A DNA stretch of 64,000 nucleotides, taken from NCBI RefSeq assembly GCF_003258605.2, contig NZ_CP031264.1, positions 6,378,232 to 6,442,231 of the forward strand. The letters are read 5' to 3'. Positions within the stretch are counted from its first letter, which is position 1. Each line of letters opens with the position of its first letter. This document shows, piece by piece, positions 34,367 to 42,525 of this stretch. Under the pieces are notes generated by a model that made no database searches, had not been told where the DNA came from, and saw only the letters and a program-made list of their open reading frames with translations. Position numbers and translations under genes: made by a program. This stretch comes from Peterkaempfera bronchialis (GTDB lineage Bacteria; Actinomycetota; Actinomycetes; Streptomycetales; Streptomycetaceae).

Positions 34367-35257
34367 CTATGCGGCTTCCCACTGCGGTACGAACACGTCG
34401 CGGTACTCATGCAGGAACGCCGCGAGCGAGCGGGGCTCGGAGCCGGTGAGCGCCCTGACCGTGTCGGTGAGCCGTTCGTTCTCCCCGGCCTCCACCGCGC
34501 GCTCACGGGCGACCAGCGTCTCGGCGTTGATCTCCGGCAGCCCACGCGCCAGGGCGGCGGCGCGCAGGGCGGCCCCGTCGACGGCGCGGAAGCCGATGGG
34601 TGTGCCCAGCTCTCGGGTGAGCAGCGCGGCGACGTCCGGCCAGCTGTACAGGGCCGGGCCGGTCAGCTCGTGGTGGCGGCCCCACCAGGCCGGGTCGAGC
34701 AGCACCGAGACCCCGGAGGCGGCGACGTCCCGGGGGTCGATCAGCGGGTTGCGGCCGTGTGCTGCGGCCCCGGTCCAGCCGCCGGTCCTGCGGATCTCCT
34801 CGGCGGCGTCGAGCACGCTGGTGGCGAACAGTGCGGGCCGCAGCGAGGTGTAGGGCAATCCCGTATGTGCCACCAGGTCGTCAAGTTCGGCGTGGGCGCG
34901 CTGGTTGAGGCCGAGCGAGTGGTGCCCGGTGCTGAACACCGACAGCCGCACCAAGTGCGGGAGCCCGGCCTGCCCGGCGGCCTCGATCACGCCCTCCTGG
35001 AGGGGCCGCTGGTCACCGGTCGGCCCCAGCGCGACAAAGCCGACGTCCACCCCGGAGAACGCCGCCCGCACCGCCGCGAGGTCGTCCAGCCGTCCGGGTA
35101 CGATGCCGAGTCGGCCGGGCATGTCCCCGGCGGCGATCACGGCCCGCGCCTTGCCGGGGTCGCGGACGAAGACCCTGACGTCGGCGCCGCGCTCCAGGAG
35201 TCCGCGTACCAGGGGCGTGCCGACCTTCCCGGTCGCGCCGATCGCGGTGATCTTCAT
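34367..35257 (-). CDS. NmrA-like NAD(P)-binding oxidoreductase
   Basis: A 296-residue atypical short-chain dehydrogenase of the NmrA/NAD(P)H-binding type. The N-terminal dinucleotide motif is AIGATGKVGTPLVRGLLERG. It contains RLSVFSTGHHS and IDPRDVAASGVSVL as in quinone-reductase-like and redox-sensing members. No Tyr-x3-Lys pair is evident, so it may be a sensor or a non-classical reductase. Last gene of a coupled operon: its ATG overlaps the preceding stop (ATGA). Confidence 0.88.
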   Translation of the reverse strand: MKITAIGATGKVGTPLVRGLLERGADVRVFVRDPGKARAVIAAGDMPGRLGIVPGRLDDLAAVRAAFSGVDVGFVALGPTGDQRPLQEGVIEAAGQAGLPHLVRLSVFSTGHHSLGLNQRAHAELDDLVAHTGLPYTSLRPALFATSVLDAAEEIRRTGGWTGAAAHGRNPLIDPRDVAASGVSVLLDPAWWGRHHELTGPALYSWPDVAALLTRELGTPIGFRAVDGAALRAAALARGLPEINAETLVARERAVEAGENERLTDTVRALTGSEPRSLAAFLHEYRDVFVPQWEAA

Positions 35258-36189
35258 GAGGGCTGCCTTTCGACGCGGTGCTGGTGCACCCGCAGCTGCA
35301 TGGTGGCCAGGTCCAGGAGCGGGGTCTCGACGCCGAGGGCGCGCGCCCGTGCCACCAGGTCGCCGAAGACATGCTCGACCTCAGTGGGGTGGCCGACGGC
35401 GACGTCGCGATAGGTGGAGGAGGTGAGCGCCGAGCCTGACTGCGTCATCGTGGCCTCGGTCGCGGCCTGCTCCGGCGCGGGGACGGGGTGGCCCGAGGCG
35501 GCCGAGACCGCCGCCGCCTCGGCGAGGATCGCGGGCCCGAGCCGTACGCCGCCGGGTACGGCGGCGATATCGCCGACGGTGCCGCGCATCAGGCAGGTGA
35601 GTGCGCCGAGGGTGGTGATGAAGACCCACTTGTGCCACATCGCGGTGGCGATGTCCGGCGACGCGGCGACCTCGAAGCCGGCCCCGCCCAGTTCCCGCAC
35701 CAGCTCCTGGACCCGGGGCGACGGGCGGCCGTCCTGTTCGCCGAGGGTGAGCTCGGCCTGCGGGGAGAGCCGGACGATGTCGCCGTTCTCGTCGAGTGTG
35801 GTCTCCACCTTGACCACGGCGCCCAGCACCGCGCCCGCGCCGAAGCGGGCGTTGAGCGTGTCCAGATGGGAGATGCCGTTGAGGAACGGCACCAGCGCCG
35901 TCCGGGGGCCGACCGCCGGGGCGACATCCCGCAGCGCCGAGGGCAGGGCGGTGGCCTTCACCGAGACGATCACCAGGTCGTACGGGATGGTGAGCTGCTC
36001 GGCGAGGGCGAGCCGGGGAGTGATCACCTCCTCCGGCCCGGACCCCGGCCCGATCAGCCGCAGCCCGCGCTCCCGCAGGGCGGCGGCGCGTCGCGGCCGG
36101 ACCAGAAAGGTGACGTCCCGCCCGGCCTTGGCGAGCCGGGCGCCGAAGTATCCGCCGGTCGCTCCTGCGCCGACGACCAGGATCCTCAT
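35254..36189 (-). CDS. 2-dehydropantoate 2-reductase family protein
   Basis: PanE/ApbA-type reductase, 311 residues. The N-terminal Rossmann motif is ILVVGAGATGGYFGARLAKAGRDV. The catalytic region has VSVKATAL with the conserved Lys and FLNGISHLD (conserved Asn). The C-terminal helical domain has WHKWVFITTLGALTCLMRG and TYRDVAVGHPTEVEHVFGDL (conserved Glu). Classical PanE makes pantoate for coenzyme A; many actinobacteria have several paralogues. The neighbours (isomerase/tautomerase, NmrA-like) suggest a catabolic context rather than the pantothenate pathway. It is coupled at both ends by four-base overlaps. Confidence 0.9.
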   Translation of the reverse strand: MRILVVGAGATGGYFGARLAKAGRDVTFLVRPRRAAALRERGLRLIGPGSGPEEVITPRLALAEQLTIPYDLVIVSVKATALPSALRDVAPAVGPRTALVPFLNGISHLDTLNARFGAGAVLGAVVKVETTLDENGDIVRLSPQAELTLGEQDGRPSPRVQELVRELGGAGFEVAASPDIATAMWHKWVFITTLGALTCLMRGTVGDIAAVPGGVRLGPAILAEAAAVSAASGHPVPAPEQAATEATMTQSGSALTSSTYRDVAVGHPTEVEHVFGDLVARARALGVETPLLDLATMQLRVHQHRVERQPS

Positions 36190-36692
36190 GCCGGGGGAAG
36201 GTCGGGCGTCGGCGGGACCGTGGCGCTGTGCGGGGCGGGCCCCACGTCGGCCGGGCCGGCGCTGATCTCGTCCAGCGCGCTGGTGTAGTCGCGCAGCCAG
36301 TCGCGGTGCCCGGAGACCCCCCAGGAGTCGGCGGGTACATCGCGGATGAGCACCCGGACGCGGCGGGCCCGTGAGGAGTCGACCGGGGAGCCCTCGGCGG
36401 TGAGGACCAGGGTGGTGAAGTCGCGGACGATCCCGGCCCGGGCGTGGTCGTCGAGCCGGTTGGCGGGAATCTTGACGTCGATGCGGTAGTAGGGGTCGTG
36501 CTCCACGCTCCCGCCGACGAGGGTGCGTCCGGCGGGGAACTCCTGGGCCCAGATCATGCTGCTCGCCCGCGCCCGCTCGGTGTCGGGGACCTTCTCCCAC
36601 CACATCAGCGTCTTGGTCAGCCGGGGCAGCAGCCAGTCCAGCCGGTCGTCGCTGAGTGGCCCTGCGCGGTAGCTGAAATCGATCAACGGCAT
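36186..36692 (-). CDS. Possible internally initiated tautomerase
   Basis: In-frame internal product of the preceding entry, 168 residues, starting MPLIDFSYRAG. Met removal would expose Pro1, the catalytic residue of this superfamily. The internal start has GGGAGGG (36697-36703) four bases upstream, as good as any gene start in the window. This is inference: no stop separates the two domains, so a fusion, a nested product or both may be made. Confidence 0.5.
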   Translation of the reverse strand: MPLIDFSYRAGPLSDDRLDWLLPRLTKTLMWWEKVPDTERARASSMIWAQEFPAGRTLVGGSVEHDPYYRIDVKIPANRLDDHARAGIVRDFTTLVLTAEGSPVDSSRARRVRVLIRDVPADSWGVSGHRDWLRDYTSALDEISAGPADVGPAPHSATVPPTPDLPPA

Positions 36693-37004
36693 GGTGCCCT
36701 CCCGACCGTAGGTCGCAGACTCCTTGCAGTCCTCCAGAAAGCTCTCGAACGTCCTCAGCGGCCAGATCGCCTCGATCTCCAGGTACTCCCGGAGCGGCAG
36801 GCGCCCGAGCAGGGTCCGGTCCAGTTCCTCGGCGGAGTCCCACTCCACCAGGGCGATCACCCGCCGCTGCCCGGCGACCTCGTACATCCCGATGGGGCGC
36901 ACCTCGGCGGCGACCGTCCGTGCCTCCTCCAGTTGGAGGTCCCAGACCTGGTCCAGGGTCAGCCGGCCTTCGATCTTCCAGAGCATTTGCAGGTAGAACA
37001 GCAT
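36186..37004 (-). CDS. Muconolactone isomerase-tautomerase fusion
   Basis: A continuous 272-residue frame with two unrelated folds. Residues 1-95 match muconolactone delta-isomerase (MLFYLQMLWKIEGRL, then IALVEWDSAEELDRTLLGRLP). Residues 105-270 match the tautomerase superfamily, beginning MPLIDFSYRAG and including RVRVLIRDVPADSWGVSG. Tautomerases use an N-terminal proline as the catalytic base, which a fusion would bury. A perfect GGGAGGG ribosome site lies four bases before the internal Met codon (36692), so a separate tautomerase could be made from the same frame. It is first in a three-gene operon with ATGA overlaps. Confidence 0.8.
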   Translation of the reverse strand: MLFYLQMLWKIEGRLTLDQVWDLQLEEARTVAAEVRPIGMYEVAGQRRVIALVEWDSAEELDRTLLGRLPLREYLEIEAIWPLRTFESFLEDCKESATYGREGTMPLIDFSYRAGPLSDDRLDWLLPRLTKTLMWWEKVPDTERARASSMIWAQEFPAGRTLVGGSVEHDPYYRIDVKIPANRLDDHARAGIVRDFTTLVLTAEGSPVDSSRARRVRVLIRDVPADSWGVSGHRDWLRDYTSALDEISAGPADVGPAPHSATVPPTPDLPPA

Positions 37005-37102
37005 GCCGCGCTCCGATCGCCCGGCCCCTGCCTTCAGGGAACACCAGTTCGGCCGCGCTGCTCAATCCGCCGAACGGGTCATTCCGCCGGGCCCGGAACC
37101 CT

Positions 37103-38347
37103 TCAGCAGGGCGTCGCCCCCAGGTCGCGCGGACGCCCCGCCGAGGCGTGCCAGAGCCGTACGCAGGAAACCACGGCCGCCGCCGCCAGCAGCGCATTGC
37201 GCACCACGATCACCGCCGCCGCCGCGCCGTCCCCGTCGATCATCCGCCAGAAGTACAGCGGGTAGTCCGCCGTGGTCATCGCGGTGGCGAGCAGCAGCAG
37301 TACCGCCACCGGCCGCTGGCTGGTCTCCCGTACGGTCAGGCAGACCGCCGTCAGGCCGACCAGCCACACCAGGTACTGCGGACTCACCACCCGGCTGGTG
37401 ACCGTGAAGAGCAGCACCGCCGCCAGCGCCGCGTCATACGGTGTCGCCGCCGTCCAGCGTCGCGCCCGCACCCGCCACAGCAGCAGCCACCCGAAGGCCG
37501 CGCAGCTCAGCAGCAGCGACAGCCCGGCCACCCAGGAGACATGGGGGCCCTCGAACTCCAGCGAGCCGAAACGGCCCTGCACCCGCCCCGGCCAGCCCAG
37601 CAGCCGGGCCACCTGGAGCCCGCTGCCGCCCAGCGACTCGATCTCCACCCCCCGGTGGTGCTGCGCCGTCAGAAACCCGAAGGCGCCCCGGAACACCGTC
37701 GCCAGCACCACCGCCAGCACGGCGGCCGAAGCCGCCAGCGACAGCCACGCCTGGCGGGTGGACCGGCCGCGCGGGGTGCCCAGCACGGTCAGCAGCGGCC
37801 ACACCTTGACCATCGCGCCCAGCCCGGCCAGCGCGCCGCCCAGTCCCGGCCGCCGCCGCTGGGCCAGCAGCGCGGCCACCGCGACCGTGGTGACCAGCAC
37901 GTCATAGCGGATGTACGGCAGATCGAGCAGCAGCGGCAGACCCAGCGCCCAGAGCCACGCCCCGGCCGTGCTGCGGCCGGGTCGGCGGCCCGCCCGCCGC
38001 AGCGCGACGACCACCGCGGCGTCGGCAGCCAGGCTGAGCACCACAAACCCCGCGAGGTAGCCGAGCGGACGCAGCAGCCCCGGCCCCAGCATCACCAGAG
38101 CCGCCCCGGGCGGGTACTGCCACGCGACGTCACCGATCGGGAAGCTGCCCGTCAGAAACCCCTCATACCAATGCTGGTAGCGCTGCTCCACCTCCACCGC
38201 AGGCTCCAACCGCCCGGTGGCCACCAGCGCCAGCATCACCAACCGACTCGACACCCAATACCCGGCGAGCGCCGACGACTCCGACCGGACGGCATCCACC
38301 GGGTGTCCGTCCTCCTGTTGCCCGGCCGTCGCCTGTACCTCTGTCAC
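37103..38347 (-). CDS. GT87-type membrane glycosyltransferase (DUF2029)
   Basis: A 414-residue polytopic membrane protein of the GT-C/GT87 (DUF2029) family, polyprenol-phosphate-sugar-dependent mannosyltransferases in actinobacteria. About ten hydrophobic helices are seen. The first loop has RYQHWYEGFLTGSFPIGDVAWQYPPGAALV, the typical segment with acidic residues and YPP. Later conserved spots are DLPYIRYD, GAMVKVWPLL and VSPQYLVWLVG. The start is GTG 38347, five bases after GGAGG; TTG 38350 is adjacent. The acceptor is unknown: candidates are glycolipid or wall glycan. Confidence 0.88.
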   Translation of the reverse strand: MTEVQATAGQQEDGHPVDAVRSESSALAGYWVSSRLVMLALVATGRLEPAVEVEQRYQHWYEGFLTGSFPIGDVAWQYPPGAALVMLGPGLLRPLGYLAGFVVLSLAADAAVVVALRRAGRRPGRSTAGAWLWALGLPLLLDLPYIRYDVLVTTVAVAALLAQRRRPGLGGALAGLGAMVKVWPLLTVLGTPRGRSTRQAWLSLAASAAVLAVVLATVFRGAFGFLTAQHHRGVEIESLGGSGLQVARLLGWPGRVQGRFGSLEFEGPHVSWVAGLSLLLSCAAFGWLLLWRVRARRWTAATPYDAALAAVLLFTVTSRVVSPQYLVWLVGLTAVCLTVRETSQRPVAVLLLLATAMTTADYPLYFWRMIDGDGAAAAVIVVRNALLAAAAVVSCVRLWHASAGRPRDLGATPC

Positions 38348-38424
38348 CAACGCCTCCGTGGGGTCCGTCAAACAATGACGATTGCAGAGAAAAAGTACTC
38401 GGCCATACCCGCTCCGGGTGACCT

Positions 38425-39038
38425 TCAGCCGGGCAGGTCGATCAGGGTGCAGCCGCGTAGGCGCATGACCTGCTGGGCGGCCAGGACGCGGCGCACGGCG
38501 GGGTCGGTGTAGGCGATGGTCGTGTCGGTGCGGCGGTGGGGCGGGCCCGGTCGGGGCGGGGCAGGTAGAGGGCGCCGTACACCCCGGCGATCTCGGGGTT
38601 CCTGACCCGGACGGCGATGTGCCGGCCGCGCAGGTGCGGGCAGAGCCGGACGGAGAGCCTGGCGCAGGGCAGGCAGAGCGGCGGCGTGGTGGCGGCCATC
38701 TCCTCGGGCCAGCCGGGCCAGTCGCCCCGGTCGTCGCCCAGCAGCCAGAGCGTGCCCCGCTCATCGGTGTCGGCCGGGCCGTCGCAGACCTGGCAGCGCA
38801 GGTTCCGCATGGCGTGCCGCTGGCGGCGGGGGTGGACCAGCCCGTACTGGGGCCGCCCCCGGGTGGGCCGGGAATCCGCCCGGGCCCACAGCACGCCGTA
38901 CTCGTCACGGTCATCGGGCCGCTCGTCCCGGTACGCGATCCGCCCGGGGCTGCGCCGGTCCTCCACCACGGCGCCGGTGCACCGCTTCTCACCGCTCCAG
39001 GAGGCGATGTACGGGACGGCGATGAGTACGCCGGACAC
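38425..39038 (-). pseudogene. Conserved hypothetical protein, 5'-truncated and frameshifted
   Basis: A Streptomyces-type hypothetical with VPYIASWSGEK near the start, LRCQVCDGPADTDERGTLWLLGDDRGDWPGWPEEM and CLPCARLSVRLCP. Four Cys in CxxC pairs suggest a zinc-binding core. The reading frame breaks near 38540. In the current frame it ends at 38442 with Pro/Ser nonsense, but adding one base in a four-G run (plus strand 38538-38541) restores a plausible end (TTIAYTDPAVRRVLAA, RLRGCTLIDLPG) stopping at 38425. The only available start, GTG 39038, has no ribosome site and abuts the truncated DUF5753 gene, so the 5' end has probably been lost. Confidence 0.65.
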
Positions 39039-39041
39039 GTC

Positions 39042-39539
39042 GTGCCGGGACTGGTGCAGACCCAGGCATACGCTCTCGCACTCTTCAAAGAGCACGACCG
39101 GCAGGCGACGGCGGATGCGATCTCGGGCCTGTGGGCGGCTCGCCGGAGTCGACAGGATCTGCTGAAGGCCCCTGCTCCGCCCCACTTGTCCATGATCCTG
39201 GACGAGGCGGTGATCCGGCGGCCGATCGGGGGGCCGATGGTCATGCGGGAGCAGCTTGCCCTCTTGGTCGGCCTAGCTGATACGCCGTCCACTGTGATGC
39301 AGGTGCTCCCCTTTCGGCACGGCGAGCACCCATTGCTCGGGGGCTCGCTGACAATCTTCACCTTCAGCGGGGGCACCGCTGCGGCCTATGAGGAGAGCAT
39401 CGGTACCGGGACGCTTCTGGAGAGTTCGGAGGCTGTCGACAAGCGCCGACGGGACTACGATCGGCTCAGGGCCCATGCCCTGCCCCCTCGCATGTCACGA
39501 GGTCTCATCAAAGAGGCAATGGAGGCGCTTTCAGTATGA
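39042..39539 (+). pseudogene. XRE/DUF5753 regulator fragment (HTH lost)
   Basis: C-terminal DUF5753 domain of a Streptomyces XRE-type regulator: VVPGLVQTQAYALALF, LWAARRSRQDLL, LSMILDEAVIRRPIGGP, MQVLPFRHGEHPLLGGS, AVDKRRRDYDRLRAHALPP and the end LIKEAMEAL. The normal N-terminal helix-turn-helix (about 110 residues) is missing. Upstream of 39040 the sequence belongs to the oppositely oriented hypothetical gene. No promoter or ribosome site is evident. The stop overlaps the DUF397 start (ATGA), as in intact pairs. Probably non-functional as a DNA-binding protein. Confidence 0.8.
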
Positions 39540-39760
39540 GCACCACCCCGGCACCTGCCCTGGTTTGCGCCCAGTGGCGGAAGTCCTCCTACAGCAACGG
39601 AAATGGCGGCGGCTGCATCGAGATCGCCGAGCAGTACCCCGGCACGGTGCCAGTCCGGGACAGCAAGGACCCCGATGGCCCTGCACTGGTCTTCTCGGCT
39701 CCCGCCTTCGGCGCCTTCGTAGAGGCCGTGAAGTCCGGCGAATTTCCCACCCTGATGTGA
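39536..39760 (+). CDS. DUF397 protein
   Basis: A 74-residue DUF397 protein: WRKSSYSNGNGGGCIEIAEQYPGTVPVRDSKDPDGPALVFSAPAFGAFVEAVKSGEF, all family landmarks intact. Such small proteins pair with XRE/DUF5753 regulators (the WhiJ-type systems of Streptomyces) and are thought to modulate them. The start overlaps the stop of the decapitated partner by four bases. It is followed by a good terminator. Whether it is still expressed is doubtful, because the partner's promoter is gone. Confidence 0.9.
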   Translation: MSTTPAPALVCAQWRKSSYSNGNGGGCIEIAEQYPGTVPVRDSKDPDGPALVFSAPAFGAFVEAVKSGEFPTLM

Positions 39761-39791
39761 TCGCTCTTGCCGCATGCAGCAGGAGAGAAGC

Positions 39792-39819
39792 CAGGCCCCC
39801 TCCGGCAGGTGGGGGCCTG
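39792..39819 (+). terminator. Terminator after the DUF397 gene
   Basis: Nine-base perfect stem CAGGCCCCC/GGGGGCCTG with a ten-base loop, 32 bases after the stop. Confidence 0.75.
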
Positions 39820-39956
39820 TTGCGTCAAAAGCCGTCAACGGGAAGACAGCCGCGCCGCGTCGTCTCGGATGGTGGCCGCTTCGCACCATGGCCCGGCGCC
39901 GCGCCCCGCACTACGCTGGCGCCCGCAAGGAGCCGCAGACCCAGTCGAACGGGGTG

Positions 39957-41255
39957 ATGGCCGTGCCCAGCCCGTGGATCGCCTGGCCGCAGGGCGCCGA
40001 CCCGGCCGCCGCCCGCCGCGCCGCAGCCGGTGCCCATGAGGCGTTCCTCTGCACCGGCCGCGCCACCGGCATCCGCCCCGTGGTGCTGGACTCCTGGCGG
40101 CGCTGCGCCCGCAGCGGCGTCGACCCCGAACGCCCCACCCCCGCCATCGCGCTCACCGATGAGCAACTGCACCGGCAGCGCCGCGACCACCCGCTGGCCG
40201 CCGTCCTCCCGCTGGTCCGCAGCCTGCTGGTGGAACCTGCCGCCGACGCCGGTCAGATCGTCGCGCTCGGCGACGCCGCCGGACGGCTGCTCTGGGTGGA
40301 GGGCCACCCCGGACTGCGCCGCCGCGCCGAGCGGATGGGGTTTCTGCCCGGCGCCTGCTGGCTGGAGGAGGAGGCCGGTACCAATGCCCCCGGCACCGCC
40401 CTCGCCCTCGACCACCCCGTCCAGATCTTCGCCGGTGAGCACTTCTCCCGCGCCGCCCACCCCTGGAGCTGCGCCGCCGCCCCGCTCCACGACCCCGCCA
40501 CCGGCCGGGTCCTCGGCGTGCTGGACGTCACCGGCGGCGACCATGTCGCCGCCCCGCAGGCCCTGGCCCTGGTACGCGCCGCCGCAGCCGCCGCCGAAGC
40601 GGAGCTCCGCCTCCAGTACGGCCCGCCCGCTGCCCGCCCGCCACGGCCCCGCCCTCGCCGCGCCGCCCCCGCTGCCACCCGTTCCGCCCGGCTCCAGGTG
40701 CTCGGCCGCGACCGCGCCCTGCTCACCCTGGACGGCCGCACCCGCGACCTGGCCCCCCGGCACTCCGAGATCCTGCTGCTGCTCGCCCGCCACCCCGACG
40801 GCCTCACCGCCGACGCCCTCGCCGCCCTGCTGCACGAGGAGGAGGCGGCCCGGGTCACCGTGCGCGCGGAGATGTCCCGGCTGCGCCGACTGGTCGGCGA
40901 CACCCTGCTGGCCTCCCGCCCGTACCGGCTCACCGCACCCCTGGCCACCGACGCTGACGACGTCCGCCGCCTGCTCGCCCGGGGCGCCCACCGCCAGGCC
41001 CTGCGGCACTGCCCCGGGCCGATCCTGCCGCGCTCCGATGCGCCCGGCGTGGTCGAGGAGCGCGAGGCGCTCGCCCGCGAGGTACGCGCCGTACTGCTGC
41101 GCCACGCCGGACCGGACCTGCTCGCCGCCTGGGCGCTGCGCCCGGAAGGTCGTACCGACCCCCGGCTGCTTCAGGCCGCGCTGCGAGCCCTGCCGCCCGG
41201 CTCGCCCCGCCGCACCCTGCTGGCCGCCCACCTCGCCGCCCTGGGCGGTGTCTGA
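39957..41255 (+). CDS. GAF-domain transcriptional regulator
   Basis: A 432-residue regulator of the acetoin/aldehyde-responsive type. The N-terminal AHEAFLCTGRATGIRPVVLDSWRRCARSGVDPE and a GAF domain (GDAAGRLLWVEGHPGLRRRAERMGF, GEHFSRAAHPWSCAAAPLHDP) resemble the sensor part of AcoR-like proteins. In place of AAA+ and Fis domains it has a C-terminal winged-helix/OmpR-like DNA-binding region (LQVLGRDRALLTLDGRTRDLAPRHSEILLLLARHPDGLTADALAALL). Such genes usually sit beside an aldehyde dehydrogenase, here about 1.3 kb downstream. The start is ATG 39957; ribosome site weak, and GTG 39954 or ATG 39891 are alternatives. Confidence 0.85.
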   Translation: MAVPSPWIAWPQGADPAAARRAAAGAHEAFLCTGRATGIRPVVLDSWRRCARSGVDPERPTPAIALTDEQLHRQRRDHPLAAVLPLVRSLLVEPAADAGQIVALGDAAGRLLWVEGHPGLRRRAERMGFLPGACWLEEEAGTNAPGTALALDHPVQIFAGEHFSRAAHPWSCAAAPLHDPATGRVLGVLDVTGGDHVAAPQALALVRAAAAAAEAELRLQYGPPAARPPRPRPRRAAPAATRSARLQVLGRDRALLTLDGRTRDLAPRHSEILLLLARHPDGLTADALAALLHEEEAARVTVRAEMSRLRRLVGDTLLASRPYRLTAPLATDADDVRRLLARGAHRQALRHCPGPILPRSDAPGVVEEREALAREVRAVLLRHAGPDLLAAWALRPEGRTDPRLLQAALRALPPGSPRRTLLAAHLAALGGV

Positions 41256-41271
41256 CCCGAGGGCGGCTGCG

Positions 41272-41763
41272 TCATGCGGTGACCTTGGCGAGGAATGCGG
41301 CGAGGTTCGCGACGGTCCGCTGGATCGTCTCCTCCAGGGTGAGCGACTCATGGAGCCGAGCGCCGGGGCCCGCGTCCTTCTTGCCCCGCACATACAGCGA
41401 GCAGGCGAGGTCGCTGCAGAGGTAGGCGCCCACGGAGTTGCCCTGCTGCCCGGCTCTGCCGGCCTTCGGGGCGACCATGAGTGAGACGCCTCCGGTGTGG
41501 GCGGTCATGCAGATCGAGCACATGTTGCGCCGCAGCTGCCAGGAAGCGGCATTGGTGCAGCGCAGCACGAGCGCCACCGGGCGACCGTCCAGCCTGGTGG
41601 CGAGGTAGGCCCGGCCGGGGGCCTGGGGGTCCCGCCAGCCGAGGAGGTCCAGGTCGTCCCAGGGACGCTCGGCCAGGTCGCGGGGAACGGAGAGGCGCTT
41701 CGCCTCGCCCTTGGTGCAGTTCACAAACGCGGTACGGAGCTCTTGCTCGGTCAGTGGTTCCAT
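41272..41763 (-). CDS. FBP-domain (EF-G-binding, FusB-like) zinc protein
   Basis: A 163-residue protein with the C-terminal treble-clef zinc finger of EF-G-binding proteins (FBP/FusB family). Zinc ligands are C82/C85 (MCSICMTAH) and C116/C121 (LCSDLACSL). FusB-type proteins bind elongation factor G on stalled ribosomes, and some confer fusidic acid resistance. The N-terminal helical part ([22 protein letters not shown]) is typical of actinobacterial members. It is divergent from a TetR gene; its predicted promoter (TTTGCC-N17-TTAGCC on the minus strand) lies within a perfect palindrome, so it is probably repressed by that TetR. Confidence 0.85.
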   Translation of the reverse strand: MEPLTEQELRTAFVNCTKGEAKRLSVPRDLAERPWDDLDLLGWRDPQAPGRAYLATRLDGRPVALVLRCTNAASWQLRRNMCSICMTAHTGGVSLMVAPKAGRAGQQGNSVGAYLCSDLACSLYVRGKKDAGPGARLHESLTLEETIQRTVANLAAFLAKVTA

Positions 41764-41775
41764 GAGGGCAGGCTA

Positions 41776-41800
41776 ATTTGCCTAAAGGTGCTAGGCAAAT
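41776..41800. promoter_or_regulatory. TetR-type operator between FBP and TetR genes
   Basis: Perfect nine-base inverted repeat ATTTGCCTA-N7-TAGGCAAAT. It covers the -35 to -10 region of the FBP gene and also supplies a TTTGCC -35 for the TetR gene, so one dimer could silence both. Confidence 0.8.
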
Positions 41801-41833
41801 GCTTAATGGTTGTCGATGAGTGGGAGGAAGGTT

Positions 41834-42457
41834 ATGGTTCGAGTAGGGCTGACCCCGGAGCGTCTGACCCGGGCCGGGGCGGAACTGGCCGACGAGGTCG
41901 GCTTCGACCAGGTGACCGTCTCGGCGCTCGCCCGGCGGTTCGACGTCAAGGTCGCGAGTCTGTACTCGCACCTGAAGAGCTCCCAGGACCTCAAGACCAG
42001 GATCGCCCTGTTCGCGCTGGAGGAACTCGCCGACCGGGTCGCCGCCGCCCTGGCCGGGCGGGCCGGCAAGGACGCCCTGGCCGCCTTCGCGGACGCCTAC
42101 CGCGACTACGCCCGGGAGCATCCGGGTCGCTATGCCGCCGCCCGGCTCAGGCTCGACCCCGAGACGGCGGCTGCCAGCGCCGGGGTGCGGCACGCCCAGA
42201 TGACGCGGGCGATCCTGCGCGGCTACGACCTGACGGAGCCGGACCAGACGCACGCGGTCCGGATGCTGGGCAGCGTCTTCCACGGCTACGTCAGCCTGGA
42301 GCTGGCCGGAGGCTTCGAGCACAGTGCCCCCGACGCGCAGGAATCCTGGGTCTGGATCGTGGACTCGCTCGACGCGCTGCTGCGGAACATCCCTCGCGGC
42401 CCCTCACGGGTGACGCCGCCGCCGGACGCAACCCCATGGCAACCTCCCCAGAGCTAG
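41834..42457 (+). CDS. TetR/AcrR-family regulator
   Basis: A 207-residue TetR repressor. The N-terminal HTH is [49 protein letters not shown]. The C-terminal ligand domain is of the WHG type ([31 protein letters not shown]). The start is ATG 41834, six bases after GGGAGG; in-frame starts at 41810 and 41816 lie before that site. It probably autoregulates through the palindrome at 41776-41800 and controls the divergent FBP gene. The inducer is unknown; a translation inhibitor is an attractive guess. Confidence 0.93.
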   Translation: MVRVGLTPERLTRAGAELADEVGFDQVTVSALARRFDVKVASLYSHLKSSQDLKTRIALFALEELADRVAAALAGRAGKDALAAFADAYRDYAREHPGRYAAARLRLDPETAAASAGVRHAQMTRAILRGYDLTEPDQTHAVRMLGSVFHGYVSLELAGGFEHSAPDAQESWVWIVDSLDALLRNIPRGPSRVTPPPDATPWQPPQS

Positions 42458-42525
42458 CGTGGAAGGCGCAGCGCCGTCCCCGGGCGGGCCGGGGCGACGG
42501 CGACCAGCGCGAGGAGGCGCCACCC

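Noticed and set aside
38425-39540. Insertion sequence at the broken XRE gene
   Set aside because: No transposase-like protein, terminal inverted repeats or target duplication were found; a deletion or recombination junction fits better.
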